A DNA stretch of 64,000 nucleotides from Boesenbergia rotunda (GCA_024364735.1 JAGFNQ010000209.1:62001-126000), one strand, 5' to 3'; shown: positions 10,289 to 22,617, counted from the stretch's first letter. Numbers and translations are program-made. The notes: generated by a model from the sequence alone, not told the origin.

Positions 10289-12850
10289 TGACAAGCCCAA
10301 ACTATGTGTCACGAATGTGGGCCTCAAATTTAGAATTTATAAATGAAAGCTGGAAACCCTTTTACAATCAAAAGTATGAAAATGTAATATAGGGGCCACA
10401 GGTCGTATTTTTCTCGGGGGCTAGTTGACGTTGTTTGATTCGCGCTTGTATCTAGGTGTCGTTTGTTAATTTCGGGTTTCGAATGTGAATTGGATTTTGG
10501 GTTGTGAATTCGGAATTGAACCACAAGGAAAAAGGGATAAACTTAATGAAACAGCTTAAGCTATATAAATGCAATGGAAAACTCAACCAATTAGAACTCA
10601 ATCAAACCAAAGTAGATTTCAGATTCGGAAAAACATGATAACGAGTTCTAAGTAATTGAATCAAAACAATGTAGCCATTATGATCCTTGAAAGCTGAAAT
10701 TGCTGTACCAAAAATGGCCTGATCAATTCAGGATAAAACCCAATGCAAGGATGGATGAAGAACTTCAGAATCAAAACTGAATAAATTGCACAAAAATTCG
10801 CATGGTGTAATATTCAGAAATAAACAGAGGCAGTTAGACTCTATTTGGATGCAAGATCAAACAACACTGATTTCTATTGCAATGGAATTCCATTTCCGAA
10901 ACTTTACTGATACATATTTGGGCACTACAACTGAGAAGAGCAGAAATTGATCTGAATTACAGGCATGGACTTGATACGCAAGGGAAAACATTTGTGCCAA
11001 AGTTGCTACTGTTGTGCAAAAAGCTGAAATGAATTGCAGAAGTTTGGCTGTAGGGATGCAGTGCAGTATTTCAGAAATAGAAAGAAGTTTTTTTTTTGTT
11101 TTAGAAATGATTGAATGAAAAAGGCTAATGCAGGATTCGAAATGATGTATGCAGAAATGATGCGCAGGTGAATTAAAACAATTGCAGAATTCAGGACAGC
11201 TCAAGAGAAGCCAATGGTTTCTTGGCACAGATTTCAGCAATGACGAGCTGAAGCTATGCTGACATAGAACTGATACAAGATCAGTGCCCAGACCTTGCGT
11301 GGTACAAGGTACTAGCAAGAATTTGATGCAAGACATGAGGCTGAAATTCAGATTATTGTATGTGCAGTAATGAACTGCTTAAAACTGAAACAAATTCATT
11401 GCGAATGGAGCTGACAGTTTCTGAATTCACTTGATACAAAATCAGTGAATTCAGAAATGATTACAGAGTTCAGAAACAAAGAATGAGCAGAAACATGAAA
11501 TGAAAACAGGGACAATGAACTGTGATTTGATACGGCACAAGCTGAGCTAAAAACATGAAACTAAATTGCAAGCAACTAATGCTAAGTTCTATGCAAACTA
11601 AACCAGCATCTACCTAGCTCGAATGCAGAATTTAACAACTTGTATCAGAAACTACAAGAAAAATGCAGAAATGGCTTGATACGCAGCTGAAAATCAGGGA
11701 TGCAAAACTGATACGCTACAATTAAGCATGAATTAAACTAGAATTAAGAGTAATGGTCCACTAAACAAGTTTCCTAACTATTATACTTGCAGAGAATAAA
11801 CCTAACTTAAGCAAAACAACAAAGAAACGAAATTAACCAATCTGAAATTTCAGAAACAGGAACAAAATTCAGAAACGAGATTACAGCTAATAAACAAGAT
11901 TAACCAAGCTTCAATCCCTCATCTCAGCTCACAAATCCTTGCTGTCACTCAAGGATGAGCTTCCAATTAAGATAGAAGCAATCCATACAAGAAACGAAGC
12001 ATCTGATACAAATTGCAGAAACGAAATAGCAGAAATGAAATCTAAAGCTAATTACTGAAAGTTTGCTAACTAAACTAAACCCCAATCCCTATCATTGCTG
12101 TCACTCAAGGATTAGCATCGATTTGAGGTGGTCGCGCCCCTTGGATTGAAGAAATTAGCTAATAAATGAAGAAAACTAAAGAAAAACGAAAACTACGGCG
12201 AAGAACTCTGAAGACGCGACAGGGAAGAGCTTCGGGCATTTCTGATTAAATACTTATCAATGGACGGCCCAGATTGATCGAAGGAAATCCAACGGCTGAT
12301 CTTGATCGGATTTGAGCCAAACTTTAATGATGATGATCTGTGGTCAGGATCTGCCTTGTGGTAGCTCGGATCCTCCAGATTTGCAACGGATGGTCCAGAT
12401 CAACTCAATCTGTGAATGGACGCTCTAGAGCCCTCCAAGCTTGATCCAACTGTTGATTTAGCTCTAATTGGGATGAAACCTTCAGATCTTGATCATAGAG
12501 CTTGATCAACCCTAACCCTAGCTCGGATTGCTTCAGATCGTCCCGGATGGCTCAGATCTAGCCGCTTTTGAATCGGACGGCCCGGATTAATCCAAAACAT
12601 GATAATTCGATCCGGTTCCACTTCCGACTCAAGTTTGACCCAGTATGCCCTAGGTCCAGGATCCTTTCATGCCTACAAAAATATATCAGAAAATTAGTGA
12701 CCAAATAATCCAAAAATTATGTAATTTTGCAATTAAGTCCAAAATAAGATAAAGTTCCAAAACCTAGGGTAAAATCATAATTAAGCAATAAAAACATGGA
12801 TCAAACATGGATTTTAGCAATTAAAATAATCAATAAAATGGTGCTTATCA
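10289..12850 (-). mobile_element. 5' LTR of Gypsy-like element B
   Basis: Bounded by TGACAAGCCC at 10289 and ..GCTTATCA at 12850, so it reads TGATAAGC...GGGCTTGTCA in element orientation. It is about 2.6 kb, with the primer site a few bases beyond the low end. Its low end (tgtcacgaatgtgggcctc) and its high end (aaaatggt..ttatca) match LTR C at 58103-59838. The middle has many short words such as ttgcagaaa and gatacg. The insertion interrupts D's gag at 12850/12851. No coding sequence is apparent. Confidence 0.75.
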
Positions 12851-13203
12851 ATCTTCCTGGAGTTTTCCCTGCAACAAACGCAATACTCTTCTCGACCAAT
12901 GCTGTATTAGTTTGTTCTTGTAATTCTAACCCAGAAAATAATTCATCTAGCATAATTTCGGAAAGGTTTCGGGAAACTTTGTAGGCATCCACCATAGACA
13001 CCCACAATGTGTTCCTTGGGAACGAGATTAGGGTATACCTTATTAGGTCACGGTTTTCGACCTTATGACCTATTATGTGCAGCCCGTTCATCAGCTCCTG
13101 GATTCTTGCGTGGAGCTGTGCTGCTGATTCGCCGTCGTGCATCTTTATCGTGTAGAATCTGTTGAGCAATAGATCTCTTTTGCTGATCCGCGTATCAGAT
13201 GTA
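12851..13203 (-). pseudogene. Gag of Copia element D, distal part
   Basis: Encodes the capsid stretch KRDLLLNRFYTIKM through RIQELMNGL, HKVENRDLIRY and SMVDAYKVSRNLSE to AFVAGKTPG. It is collinear with the gag of E and F. It is cut at 12850 by LTR B, just before the Lys/Pro-rich linker, and at 13203 by a solo LTR. The two halves of the gene join cleanly when the solo LTR and one copy of its duplicated target are disregarded. Confidence 0.88.
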
Positions 13204-14976
13204 TGATAACCGTTTTAGTCGTGTTACGGTTTCAAATACAATAAAAGTATCGAACTCCTCTAAACTAATACAGTATAAAGTAACTCGAGTCGTCTCTCTC
13301 AAGGAATGTAATGATAGGTTAATAATCCTCGGATTCTAAGTTATTGCTTTTGGATTTTTGGGATATGAAATTGGGGGTTTGGATTTGAACACTAAGACTA
13401 CGAAATGAAATAGCAAGCAAGTATAAAATGCAATCCTAATTAAGGAAAGACAATGCGTGTAAAGGAGATCTAATCTAATCTAAACTATACTTGCATAAAA
13501 GAAAATAACAACTTGAAATCAAGCATTGACGAAACTAAACATGGAGCAAAACCTACAACAATAAAGAAATATAATCTAACCTAACTTAACTTGACAAGGA
13601 AACGCAAGACAACATATTGGTAGCAATTAAGAAAATAAAGCATTAACGAAACTTAACATAATCTAACCTAATTGCATACTTAAACATAAGAAAAACTTGA
13701 AACATTCAATTAATAAAACGTAGCAAGAATCTAAGCTGAGAAATTACAAGACTAAAGTAAAATAATTGGTTGGGGCATTTCATCGAACACATAACACGCA
13801 TGAATCAAAAGTAGTCAAATGCAAGCAACTTAAACATAGGGAACAAAAATTAATTACAAGCATTCAACAATCAACCGCAAACATTCATCAATCAATACAT
13901 AACAACCAATTCTGAGGAAGGCTGGAGGAAGAAATTGGAAATTGAAGCTAAGCTGCTGCGAAGAGGTTCTGCCGGCTGCGATGAAGTGGATGCTGCCCGC
14001 TGTGTTGAAGGGGCTGGCGTGAATAGCTACTGCCGAGATGGAGTTTGCTCGGGATGTCAGAGATGCTGGCCGGAGCTGTTGAAGAGCTGTGGCTGCCGGC
14101 TGGTGGTGATAAGCAGAAGAAGAGAAGGGGAAAAAGGAGATGGCCCTAGGTTTTACGCAAGAGAGAGTTTAGGGGAAAACGAAGAGAAGGGGAATAGAGG
14201 TAGAAGATGGAGGAGATGGAGAGAGCTCCGGCCGGCGCTGTGAAGAGGTGGCTGCCTGCCGGAGGTGGGGGAGAAGAAGGTATGAATGGCCGGCTAGGGT
14301 TCGCGGATGGAGAGCGTCCCCTTGTGATCGGCCGGTTGTGAAGAAGAGAAGGGGAAGAAGAAAGAAGGGCCGACCGGCGGCGTCGAAGAGGAGTTGCCGC
14401 CGGCGGTGAGGGTGGTGAGGAGAAGTCGGTTGTGCCGAGTCGATGAGGAAGATGTCGCGGGTGAGAGATGCGATCCCTCAAGCCGGTTGCCCCCAAGCTC
14501 CTTTTCTCCCCCTGTGTGCGCGCGGGTTCAGCCCAGCCATTTCCTTCCCAGCAGCCTCCTTTGAGCCCAGCTTGGTTGCTTGATTCCAATCAATGGTTGG
14601 ATTCCTTCAGATCGGGATACAGGACTAGATGCACAAAATCTGAATGAAGGATTGAGATCTCTTTAGATTTCGATCGACGGTCCAGATTGATTCGGCTTGA
14701 TCTCCTCCGTTTGACCTCCAACTCGAGTCAAATTCGCTCCAACTTGCTCTAAATCCTTGGCTCTTTATGCTTCCTTGATCCAAGCCTTGGTCCAAGGTTC
14801 ATCTTTAATTCCCTACAAAAATCATGAAATAATGCCAAAATTTAGAGGAAATTAGAATAAGCTCCAAAAATAAAGCCTAATCGTAAAATATGATATAAAC
14901 ATGAATTAAACATACGAGAGGATAAAAAAATGCTAAGTAAATGAGCAAATAAAATGACATAAAATGTTCGTTATCA
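13204..14976. mobile_element. Solo LTR inserted in gag of D
   Basis: A 1773-bp sequence with ends TGATAACCGTTTTAG and ..TGTTCGTTATCA, flanked by a perfect 5-bp direct repeat atgta at 13199-13203 and 14977-14981. There is no primer site, polypurine tract or coding region inside. The high end resembles that of the Gypsy-like LTRs B and C (..TTATCA), while the low end differs. The part from 13935 to 14590 is GC-rich and gene-like (CT/GGC repeats, open frames on both strands), resembling the leader region of LTRs H and I. It probably reflects recombination between two LTRs of a full element. Confidence 0.88.
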
Positions 14977-14981
14977 ATGTA

Positions 14982-15309
14982 CCTTTGTGCAGTTCGATGA
15001 GTTTGTTCCAGAGTTCCTTCGCGCTGCTGAAGGGTCTGTTCGGTTCAGTTCTTCTTTCGTCAGGCCGCATTGCAGTGTCTGTGTAGCTTTTACGTCAGCC
15101 TTGATCTTCTTCTTGAGTGGACCATCCCACTCAGTGTAGCCTTGCACCACGCCTTCTGCATTTTTGGGTATCTCCAATTCAGACTGGATGATAATCCACA
15201 TGTCCACCTGAGTTTTCAAGTGGACCTCCATCCTACTCTTGCAATAGGAGAACTCATCTCCTGAGAAGAGTGGTGGTCTAGCTGTGCTATATCCCTCTTG
15301 CATGGTCAT
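14982..15309 (-). pseudogene. Gag of Copia element D, proximal part
   Basis: Starts MTMQEGYSTARPPLFSGDEF at 15309 and continues with SRMEVHLKTQVDMWIIIQSEL and LQCGLTKEELN, matching the gag starts of E and F. A small deletion near 15040 shifts the frame (expected GPFNSAKELW becomes DPSAARRNSG). The gene then meets the solo LTR. D was minus-oriented, with its LTR at 15536-16801 and a leader of about 210 bp between. Confidence 0.88.
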
Positions 15310-15521
15310 TTAATGTTTAAACTGAAAAATTGACAACCAAAAACTTCTCTCAAGACTAAGTCTTGGATTAGTAGTGCGGTAGAAAAAAATAGTAATGAGA
15401 AAAATCGAGTGGTGTTGCACCAACCTCGATTAACGAGAAAATTACGAATGAAAAAAATATTTAGAATTTGAAAAAACTGAAAAATCGCTCAACTGGTGGT
15501 TGCACCAGAATTGAGCCACCC

Positions 15522-15533
15522 GCTCTGATACCA
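15522..15533 (-). other. Primer binding site of element D
   Basis: Minus strand TGGTATCAGAGC, perfect initiator-Met type, two bases from the LTR edge. The leader that follows has the GGTGCAACCACC hairpin-like words also seen in leaders of E and F. Confidence 0.93.
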
Positions 15534-15535
15534 CA

Positions 15536-16801
15536 TGTGGGATCGTTTAAAATCGATAGAGAGGGGGGGATATCGATCGACAATTTTCGAAAAACTGAGA
15601 GCAATTACGCAGCGGAAAAATTCAATGCTAACACTGTTATTTTTTACTTGGTTCGGAGTCGTGGTCGGCTCCTACTCCAAGGCTCACGGTCCTTGACCGT
15701 TTACGATGGACAATTCTATAATCCAAGAAAATAGTGCAAGTTTGAAGTTGAATACAAAATTGAAAAAATACAGCAATTGAAACTTTATACCGACAACTGG
15801 AGAAGACTGAAGATCAGAGTCGCGGGTCGCCGTTGGCGCTTGAGACTTGAGCACGGAGTGTTTGGAGCAGAGCGCTTGAAAGAAATTGTTGGAAGTAGTT
15901 GTATCTTGAAGCAAGGGGTGAACCCCTATTTATACTAAGTCCTTGGGCGCCTGTGTTGAAGGGGGCGCCTGACACGTGGCCTTCCATGCGCGAATCTCCA
16001 TCTGCAGATTTGGCCAACGCTTATCCCTTCAACTGGGGCGCCTGAGCTAACTGGGGCGCCTGTATCAACACAGGCGCCTCAGATGTTGATGTGGAAGCTT
16101 GCTTCGAGTGTGTTTGGAAGAACCCTTGTCTGGGGCGCCTGTCACCATACAGGGGCCTGTTCAAACAGGCGCCTGACTCCATTCAGACGTCTGGGAGCAG
16201 AAAACTTCTCCCTTTGTTCCTGCAACTAGGGTTAGTTCCAAAACACAAATAATACATCAATAATATGAGTTTAAGCACAGTTAACTGCCTGAGCTGTCTT
16301 GGTTCTAACTTTGGGCTTCCGAAATGGAACCCTAGGTCGAATCGACGCCTAGTGGTCCCTCCTACGGGGAACGCGTCCTCACCTACTCCTCTCAGGAGAG
16401 TTTACCTTTTTGCCAACCGACTCCTCTAGTTGGACTTTTGCCCAATCCTCTGGATCAGGTCTTCGTGGCCAGTCCACGACCAGGACTTATTGCCCAGCTT
16501 CACTCACCAGGTCTTCGGTGCCCAACCCTCGTCCAGGACTTATTGCCCAATTCCTTGAATCAGGACTTTGTGCCCAGTTCGCGACCTGGGCTTATTGCCG
16601 AACCGTATGTCAGGACTTCGGTGCCTAGCCCACGACCAGGACTTATTGGCCAATTCCTAGAATCAGGACTTCTTGCCTAGTGTACCTAGGACTTTTCCTG
16701 CACACTTGAGTAACATCGTTAGATCACAAGATAACCTTAACTTATGAACCCTTTGCCGTTATCAAAACACAAGTTTGATCTTGGTGCTTCCGGCACCAAC
16801 A
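15536..16801 (-). mobile_element. 5' LTR of Copia element D
   Basis: In element orientation begins TGTTGGTGCCGGAAGCACC and ends CCCACA; about 1.27 kb. On the + strand it starts with the G-run and the GCAGCGGAA motif, then a TATA box (minus strand TATAAATAG, 15934-15926). Just upstream of the TATA is a block of GGCGCC pairs (15950-16190), then a hairpin repeat array (16400-16690). It interrupts the RT of H at 16801/16802. Confidence 0.88.
15948..16190. repeat. GGCGCC dyad block in LTR D
   Basis: Pairs of GGCGCC with 12 bp between them: 15950-15973, around 16035-16060 and 16056-16077, with decayed copies to 16190 (one reads gggcct). The block ends next to the TATA box, as in LTRs E and F. Confidence 0.85.
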
Positions 16802-17948
16802 CATCTTGCGTGTAAGCTTAATCGATACATTTATGGATTAAAGCAAGCTTCACGATCCTGGAACATCTGCTTTGATGATGTAATCCAGTCATATAGATTT
16901 ATTCAAAGTCCGGATAAGTCATGTGTATATAAGAGATGTGACGGAAACGTAGTGTTATTTCTTGTACTATACGTAGATGATATTTTGCTCATTGGCAACA
17001 ATGTCAAAGTATTATCATACGTAAGGATATGATTGTCCAAATAGTTTGATATGAAGGTCTTGAGATAAGCAGGGAACATCCTTGGGATCAAGGTTATAAG
17101 GGATCGCCAGAAAAGGATGTTGTGCTTATCTCAAACTTCATACATAGACACTATCCTAGCTCGTTTTAGCATGGAAAACTCCAAGAATAGTTTTCTACCT
17201 TTCAGGCATGGAGTTTCTCTATCTAAGGAGATGTGTCCTAAAACATCAAAGGAGATAGAGGAGATGAAGGTGGTTCCTTATGCTTCGGCAGTTGGAAGCC
17301 TCATGTATGCTATGTTGTGTACGAGACTGGATATTTGCTTTGCCATGGGCATGGTTAGCGATATCAGAGTAACCCAGGTCAGGGACATTGGACTGCGGTC
17401 AAGCATATACTAAAGTACTTGAGAAGGACTAAGGATTATATGTTGGTTTACCAAGCAGACCAATTACTCCCTGTGGGTTATACGGATTTAGACTTCCAAT
17501 CAGATAGGGACGAAAGTAAGTCTACCTCGGGGTTTATGTTTACTTTAGGAGGTGGAGCCATAGTGTGGAGGAGTGTCAAGCAAAAATGCGTGGCGGACTC
17601 CACCATGGAAGCTAAGTATGTGGTAGCCTCTGAGGCGGCCAAAAAAGTTGTATGGCTCAGGAACTTCATGATGGACTTAGATCTGATTCCTGGTTTGCCC
17701 AGATCTATCACAATTTTATTGATAACAGTGGTGGAGTTGGAAACTTGAAGGAACCACGAGCCCATAAGGCGAGTAAACACAAAGAGTGCAAGTGCCACCT
17801 GATACGAGAGATCGTAAAGCGAGGAGAAGTTACTGTCACCAAGATTGCATCGGAGGACAACTTGGCGGATCCTTTCACTAAGGCCCTTTCAGCGAGAGCT
17901 TTTGATAGGCATGTAGAGGATATGGGAGTCAAATGTATGGTGTTATGA
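16802..17948 (+). pseudogene. Copia RT-RNase H remnant (element H)
   Basis: The 5' end is cut by LTR D within RT. What remains starts at CKLNRYIYGLKQASRSWN and has the active site YVDDILLIGNN near 16971. After frame breaks at about 17030-17115 and 17412 it continues with RNase H: YTDLDFQSDRDESKSTSGF, then STMEAKY where family members have a catalytic Glu (EAEY), so that residue is changed to Lys. The CDN motif is lost by a frameshift near 17715. The end, IASEDNLADPFTKAL, is intact. It is a decayed copy closely related to element I, whose same region is at 55780-56890. Confidence 0.9.
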
Positions 17949-17970
17949 GGACAACAGAGTCTTTGAGTAT

Positions 17971-19822
17971 AAGTGGGAGATTGTTAGGATGTATACTAAA
18001 AGTCTTGCTTTCTGTATGAACATCTATATTTTGAAAGACAATCACAAGATCACTAATTGCATGTTTATATTAGCATGTGCATATCGTCTAATACTTTATA
18101 TTGTAGATAACATGGTGTGTGGTGTCGCACAGAAGATCATGTTATCAGTCCCTTGTAAAGTATAAGTAGAGGCTCACAACCGAGATGAATTTGGACAAAC
18201 CATCAGGATGGTTATAGTGTAATTTGGTGTTGGTTTGTCATGACCATAGAATTACACTAGTACAATTTGTGTGCAATGAGCAGGACCGAAATAGAGGTGA
18301 TTCAATTTATACTAACTTGATAATTGAATCAGACCTCAGTTTATTATAGAGTACATGCTCTTAATCCCGATATGATAACGGGCACATGCACTTAATATTT
18401 ATTTCTTTGATTTACCAATAGGTGAAATTTATTCTGTTAAATCAATAGGCCCAATAAATTGAGAAATAATATTATTTACATGGTGTGCTGTTGATTATAA
18501 ATGGAAATCATGTCCTGATGAGTCGGGTTGATAATGCCCCCTTGATGAGCTCATAAGCTTCATCATGTTAAACCCTGCAGGTGGACTTGGTCCAACATGA
18601 TGATAAGGATGAGTGGTACTAATCAAAGAGTTAGATGTTGATTAATTAAAATTATCAGTAATTTAAATTAATCAATGAAAATTTGATATCTTAAATACGG
18701 GGAGAAAATTATACTCATAATAGGTGGAGTCCATATTTAAATATGGGGGTTGGTGAGGTAGATCAATGAGAATCCTTTAGTGAAATGAATCTTCATTAAT
18801 GGACTGAGCTTTGATCCATTGGGTGGCCAAGATCCAACTCCTCCTCATGGTCCCTATTATAGCCTTATAAATACCCCATGGAGTTATGAACCTAAGAATC
18901 TAATTAATCATCAAACCCTTGGCTTTTCTCTGATCTCCCTCTCCTTCTCTCTCCTAGGGCATCCGGCGGCATAGGGCAGAGTTCATCTCCTTCCTCCTCT
19001 TTTCTTCCCTTCCTCTACACTCTTGGTGGCCGATGTTCACAAGGACAAGGAGGAAACTTCTCCTCCTTTTTGTGGCGCGGCGAGAAGTAGGAGAAAGGTG
19101 GGCGGCCAGAGTACGAGAAGAAGGTTTTCCTCTTAGTGGTCGGCGGCGCCGCAAGCAAGAGGATAAGAGGGTTGTTTGGCCGGGTAGGGTTGGTGAAGGA
19201 GAGCTCTTTTCCTCTCCATCTTCTTACTTAGCTTCCTCTCCGGTGCTTTCTTGTGGTCGGCGGGCTTTGGAGGCCTTGTGTGGCCGGCGGCACAAGGAGG
19301 AGAGGAAGAAGGTGGCCGGCGGCAACCCTAGTGGCTAGGGTTTGGTTGGCGCAAGAAGAAGGTGTCATTGGAAGGCCTTGTTGACTTCAGTTCTTGGTAA
19401 ATCATCGCCCACACGACGTCCAAGAGGGGAGGGTCATACAATAGAAGATCGCGAGGTAAAAGGAAAGATATAACTTTCTCTTTGGCTCCTTGTTTTCTAT
19501 CATTTCATGTGGCTTTAATTAATTATCTATGTTATTAATTATTTGTTAATTAATCTTGATAATTAATTATTGTGGACCCTGATGATAAACACAAAAACTG
19601 ACGATCCACACGTCATCTTTTCTGCAACTAATTGGTTGGGCGAGTTATAAGTCTTGAACAACAAGTTTGGCCAAGTTGTAACTCGAATCAATTAGTACGG
19701 TGACGAGATGGTCGTTTGGGAGATAGGTCTCCATTCGGATTAAAAATTTTAATCCGTGGACATGGAGTGGTTTCCCATAAATGACCCGATATTCGCTTAG
19801 AAAACCCACAATGCAACCATCA
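17971..19822 (+). mobile_element. Polypurine tract and 3' LTR of Copia element H
   Basis: AAGTGGGAGAT (17971-17981) is the polypurine tract. The LTR starts TGTTAGGATG at 17982 and is collinear with LTR I (50426-52276) all the way to aatccgtggacatgg near 19760; the end is best placed at ..ACCATCA, 19822. A TATA-like TATAAATA lies near 18867. The transcribed part holds a CT-rich stretch and a GC-rich gene-like region (18950-19340). Immediately after, sequence of J's LTR resumes, so H sits inside J's 5' LTR. Confidence 0.82.
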
Positions 19823-19999
19823 CCCTGGGGGGTTGGGAACCAAGTAAATAAATCCCGTGTGTGTATTGTCTTTGTTATTTTTATTTTAATTATTTTCGCT
19901 GCATACTAACAACTCTAATAGTAATTCGAACGAAAGGACGACGAGATTTCGAGAAAGTAAAAGTCGATATTCACCCCTATTGACGCCACCGATCCCACA
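19823..19999 (+). mobile_element. 3' remnant of the 5' LTR of element J
   Basis: The last 177 bp of an LTR, from ctggggggttgggaacc to gatcccaca. It matches the end of J's other LTR (26515-26693), including the taaataaatc, tttcgctgcatac and ttcacccc words. The rest of the LTR would lie left of H, outside the window. Confidence 0.85.
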
Positions 20000-20001
20000 A
20001 T

Positions 20002-20013
20002 TAGTATCAGAGT
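20002..20013 (+). other. Primer binding site of element J, mutated
   Basis: Reads TAGTATCAGAGT against the expected TGGTATCAGAGC, two G/C-to-A/T changes. It lies two bases after the LTR end. Confidence 0.85.
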
Positions 20014-20119
20014 GGGTGGCATTGATCGGACTCAGTGCTGAAGGAGCAAGAAGGCCTGGAATTGCCGGGGAGACAAGGGTGAAAAGATATATTTTTCTTA
20101 ATTGTCTAATTTCAAATTT

Positions 20120-20310
20120 CATATAATCTATTTTAAGTGCAGGGAGAGAGGACACTTTAAAAACAAGTGCCCTACTCGTAAGATTCGTACATCACCACCG
20201 GTGGCAATGAACGTATCGGTGCCACGAGTCTAGAACGACAAGAACCACATCAAGTGCTTCAAGTGCCAAAAGCATGGACACTACAAGGATCAGTGTCTAG
20301 ACTGTAGAAT
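20120..20310 (+). pseudogene. Gag zinc-knuckle remnant of element J
   Basis: Two knuckles in a row. The first, near 20125-20170, reads YFKCRERGHFKNKC, where the first Cys has become Tyr. The second, CFKCQKHGHYKDQC at 20255-20296, has correct C-x2-C-x4-H-x4-C spacing. A stop (tag) at 20231 lies between them. The capsid domain that should precede it is missing: only about 110 bp separate the primer site from the knuckles, so gag has an internal deletion. Confidence 0.75.
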
Positions 20311-20323
20311 AATCAGGTCCATA

Positions 20324-20940
20324 ATGATAGAAAATGCGACGAAGGTAAAGGAGGCACACAAATTTAATTTTTGCAAAAATATTTTTAAAATTCCTACAAA
20401 GTTACATAATTTTTCAGGAAATTTAGAAAATATGTATGATAATAATGTTGAATTTTCTGTCAAATTAGATTATTTGCATGAGAAATTAAAAATATTACAT
20501 GATAGCTTAAATGATAATGATTTTAAAATAAATTTAAATAATATCAAAATTATGAATATCAATTCTATAATTTTTAATATTAATGTTGTAATTTTAGAAA
20601 TTAATTCTAACATTTTAAATAATTTCTTTAATAAATTTGTAGATAATAATAAAACTTTAATTAATAATACAAAAAATAATCCTAATAATTGTATAGATAA
20701 TAATAAACTTTAATTAATAATACTAAAAATAATCCTAATAATTTTGTAGATAATAATAAAACATTAATTAATAATATTGAAAATAATCATAATAATTTTG
20801 AAGATAATACTAAAACTTTAATTAATAATTCTGAAGATAATCCTAATAATTCTAAAGATAATTCTCAGACTTTAATTAATGATTTTGAATATAATTATGA
20901 AGATGAAGATGATTCTGAAGGTGAAATATATCTGATTTAA
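20324..20940 (+). pseudogene. Asn-rich coiled region of J gag
   Basis: Very AT-rich frame starting near MIENATKVKEAHKFNFCKN and running through heptad-like Leu/Ile/Asn segments (LDYLHEKLKILHDSL) into an 18-residue repeat. A one-base loss near 20706 breaks the frame. It then continues to DEDDSEGEIYLI and a stop near 20940. It sits where Sirevirus gag has its coiled coil and acidic end, so I read it as a diverged version of that. Confidence 0.5.
20641..20900 (+). repeat. 54-bp coding minisatellite in J
   Basis: About five units starting at 20641, 20695, 20748, 20802 and 20856. The period is 54 bp (53 in the one with a deletion), coding for an 18-residue unit DNNKTLINNTKNNPNNCI. Later units turn acidic (EDN, KDN). 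Confidence 0.85.
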
Positions 20941-21673
20941 TCCTACTTAAAACTTTAATTTAAAAATCTTACAAGGAAACAAATAAAATAGAAATATTAA
21001 ATATAATTAAAAACAAAAAAATAAAAAGTCTCAACAGATGGGCCATAATTTTTTGAATTACCTGAAAATATTCAATTGAACCCAAATTAAAATTCTTAAT
21101 TAACTCTTAAAAATATTAAACTCTATTTGAATAAACCCTAAATTTTTAATGCAACTCAAAATTCAATGCGTAATTAATAATAATAAATTCTTAAAATTCA
21201 AAACTTAATTAATAATCTAAATCTCAAATTCTAATTAATAATAATAATTTAAATCTTAATTCTTAAAATTCAAATCTAATTAAAATAAATCTTAAATTTT
21301 AATTATAATTCAACTTTTAAAATCTTACTACAAACATAAAATTCTTAATTAATTCTTAAAAAATTAAATATTAATTAATAATCTAAATCTAAATTCTAAA
21401 TTAATTTCAATTAGAAATTCAAAATTAAAAACCTTAATTTAAAATTCAAAATTTATTCATATTAACTTTACGAACTAAATTCTAATTAATTATCATCAAT
21501 TATGAAACTAATAAAATTCTACTCATCTAAAACAATCAACTTAATAATAACAAATATGTCAAAATGTGTTGACGCATTCGAGGGTTCACAGGATTAATAT
21601 CAAATCGAGAATTTGATATTTTTAGAAATGAAATTAAAATGCTTTGGCTTGATTGACACATGCATAACTATTT
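20941..21673. other. AT-rich internal region of J, no gene seen
   Basis: Extremely AT-rich, made of short words such as aattaataat, ctaaatct and aaattct. I see no coding region, knuckle or regulatory site. It ends at the solo LTR K. Confidence 0.6.
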
Positions 21674-22617
21674 TGTTGGGACCTTGGCGTTTAGCTAGAG
21701 GGGGGGTGAATAGCAACTTTTCGATTTTGTCTACAAGATTGTTAGATAAAGCACAAGACAAAAACAATAAACAATAAAAGACAATGCTAACTCCCTGATT
21801 TACTTGGTATCAACCTCCAATAGGTGACTAATCCAAGGATCCACACCACACACACAAGCTCCACTATGAACTCCTTCAAGGTGGAGAAACCTTCAGAAGA
21901 TGTTCTCTTCCTCTTGTACAAGATGGAAATTAGAGTAGGAGGAAGAGAATGAAACTTTTAGCACATAGAATAGGATCTTACACTTAAGAACCACCACCCT
22001 ATTTTGCTCAAAGTCTCCCCTTAAATAGAGGAGAGAACTGTTCCTCAAACAGTTCAGTCCCGATGCCAGTCGACTGCCCCAAGGGCAGTCGACTGATGCC
22101 AAGCTAGTGGCTAGCCAACGGCTAGCCCAACGGCTATATTTTTGAACTGATCAGTCGACTGGTGCCTGGACCAGTCGACTGATCTTTCTGTGAGTTCGAG
22201 TTCAGTGCTAGCAGTCGACTGGCCCTTCCCGCAGTCGACTACCTAGCTTACATTTTCACTCAACCTCACTCCGAAGTCCATCCTTCGCGTATGCCTTGAA
22301 GTCCACTCCCTTGGCTCGCCCCTTAAAGTGCTCTTCCCTTGGCTATCATCCCTCAGATGCGCACACAAGCCCACGGCTTGCCTAGCTCCATGCCTTCCTT
22401 CGCGTATGCCCTTGAAGTCTACTTCCCCGGCTTTCTCTTGGAGTCCTCTTCCTTCGGCTCTCATCTCTCGAATGCGTACTTCATGTGTGATTCACCAAGT
22501 CCTGCATGACTCAAACACACATATCAAACCAACATGACAACCTAACTTAATCATATTGACACACACACATCAAAATCCATGATCCACTTGATCATACTTG
22601 GGTTGATTGCCCCAACA
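21674..22617 (-). mobile_element. Solo LTR K
   Basis: About 944 bp with ends TGTTGGGACC and ..GCCCCAACA. Flanks are tattt (21669-21673) and tatta (22618-22622), a 4 of 5 match, so a decayed target duplication. In minus orientation it reads TGTTGGGGCAATC and is a clear relative of LTR L (61971-62923). It has three pairs of AGTCGACT words (22070-22235) 11-12 bp apart, upstream of a TATA-like TATTTAAG (minus strand, near 22025). No primer site or coding part. Confidence 0.82.

Noticed and set aside
18950..19340. GC-rich gene-like region with open frames on both strands in LTR H (also 51490-51860 and 13935-14590)
   Set aside because: It lies inside LTRs downstream of the TATA box, has no conserved domain, and is open on both strands because of base composition.
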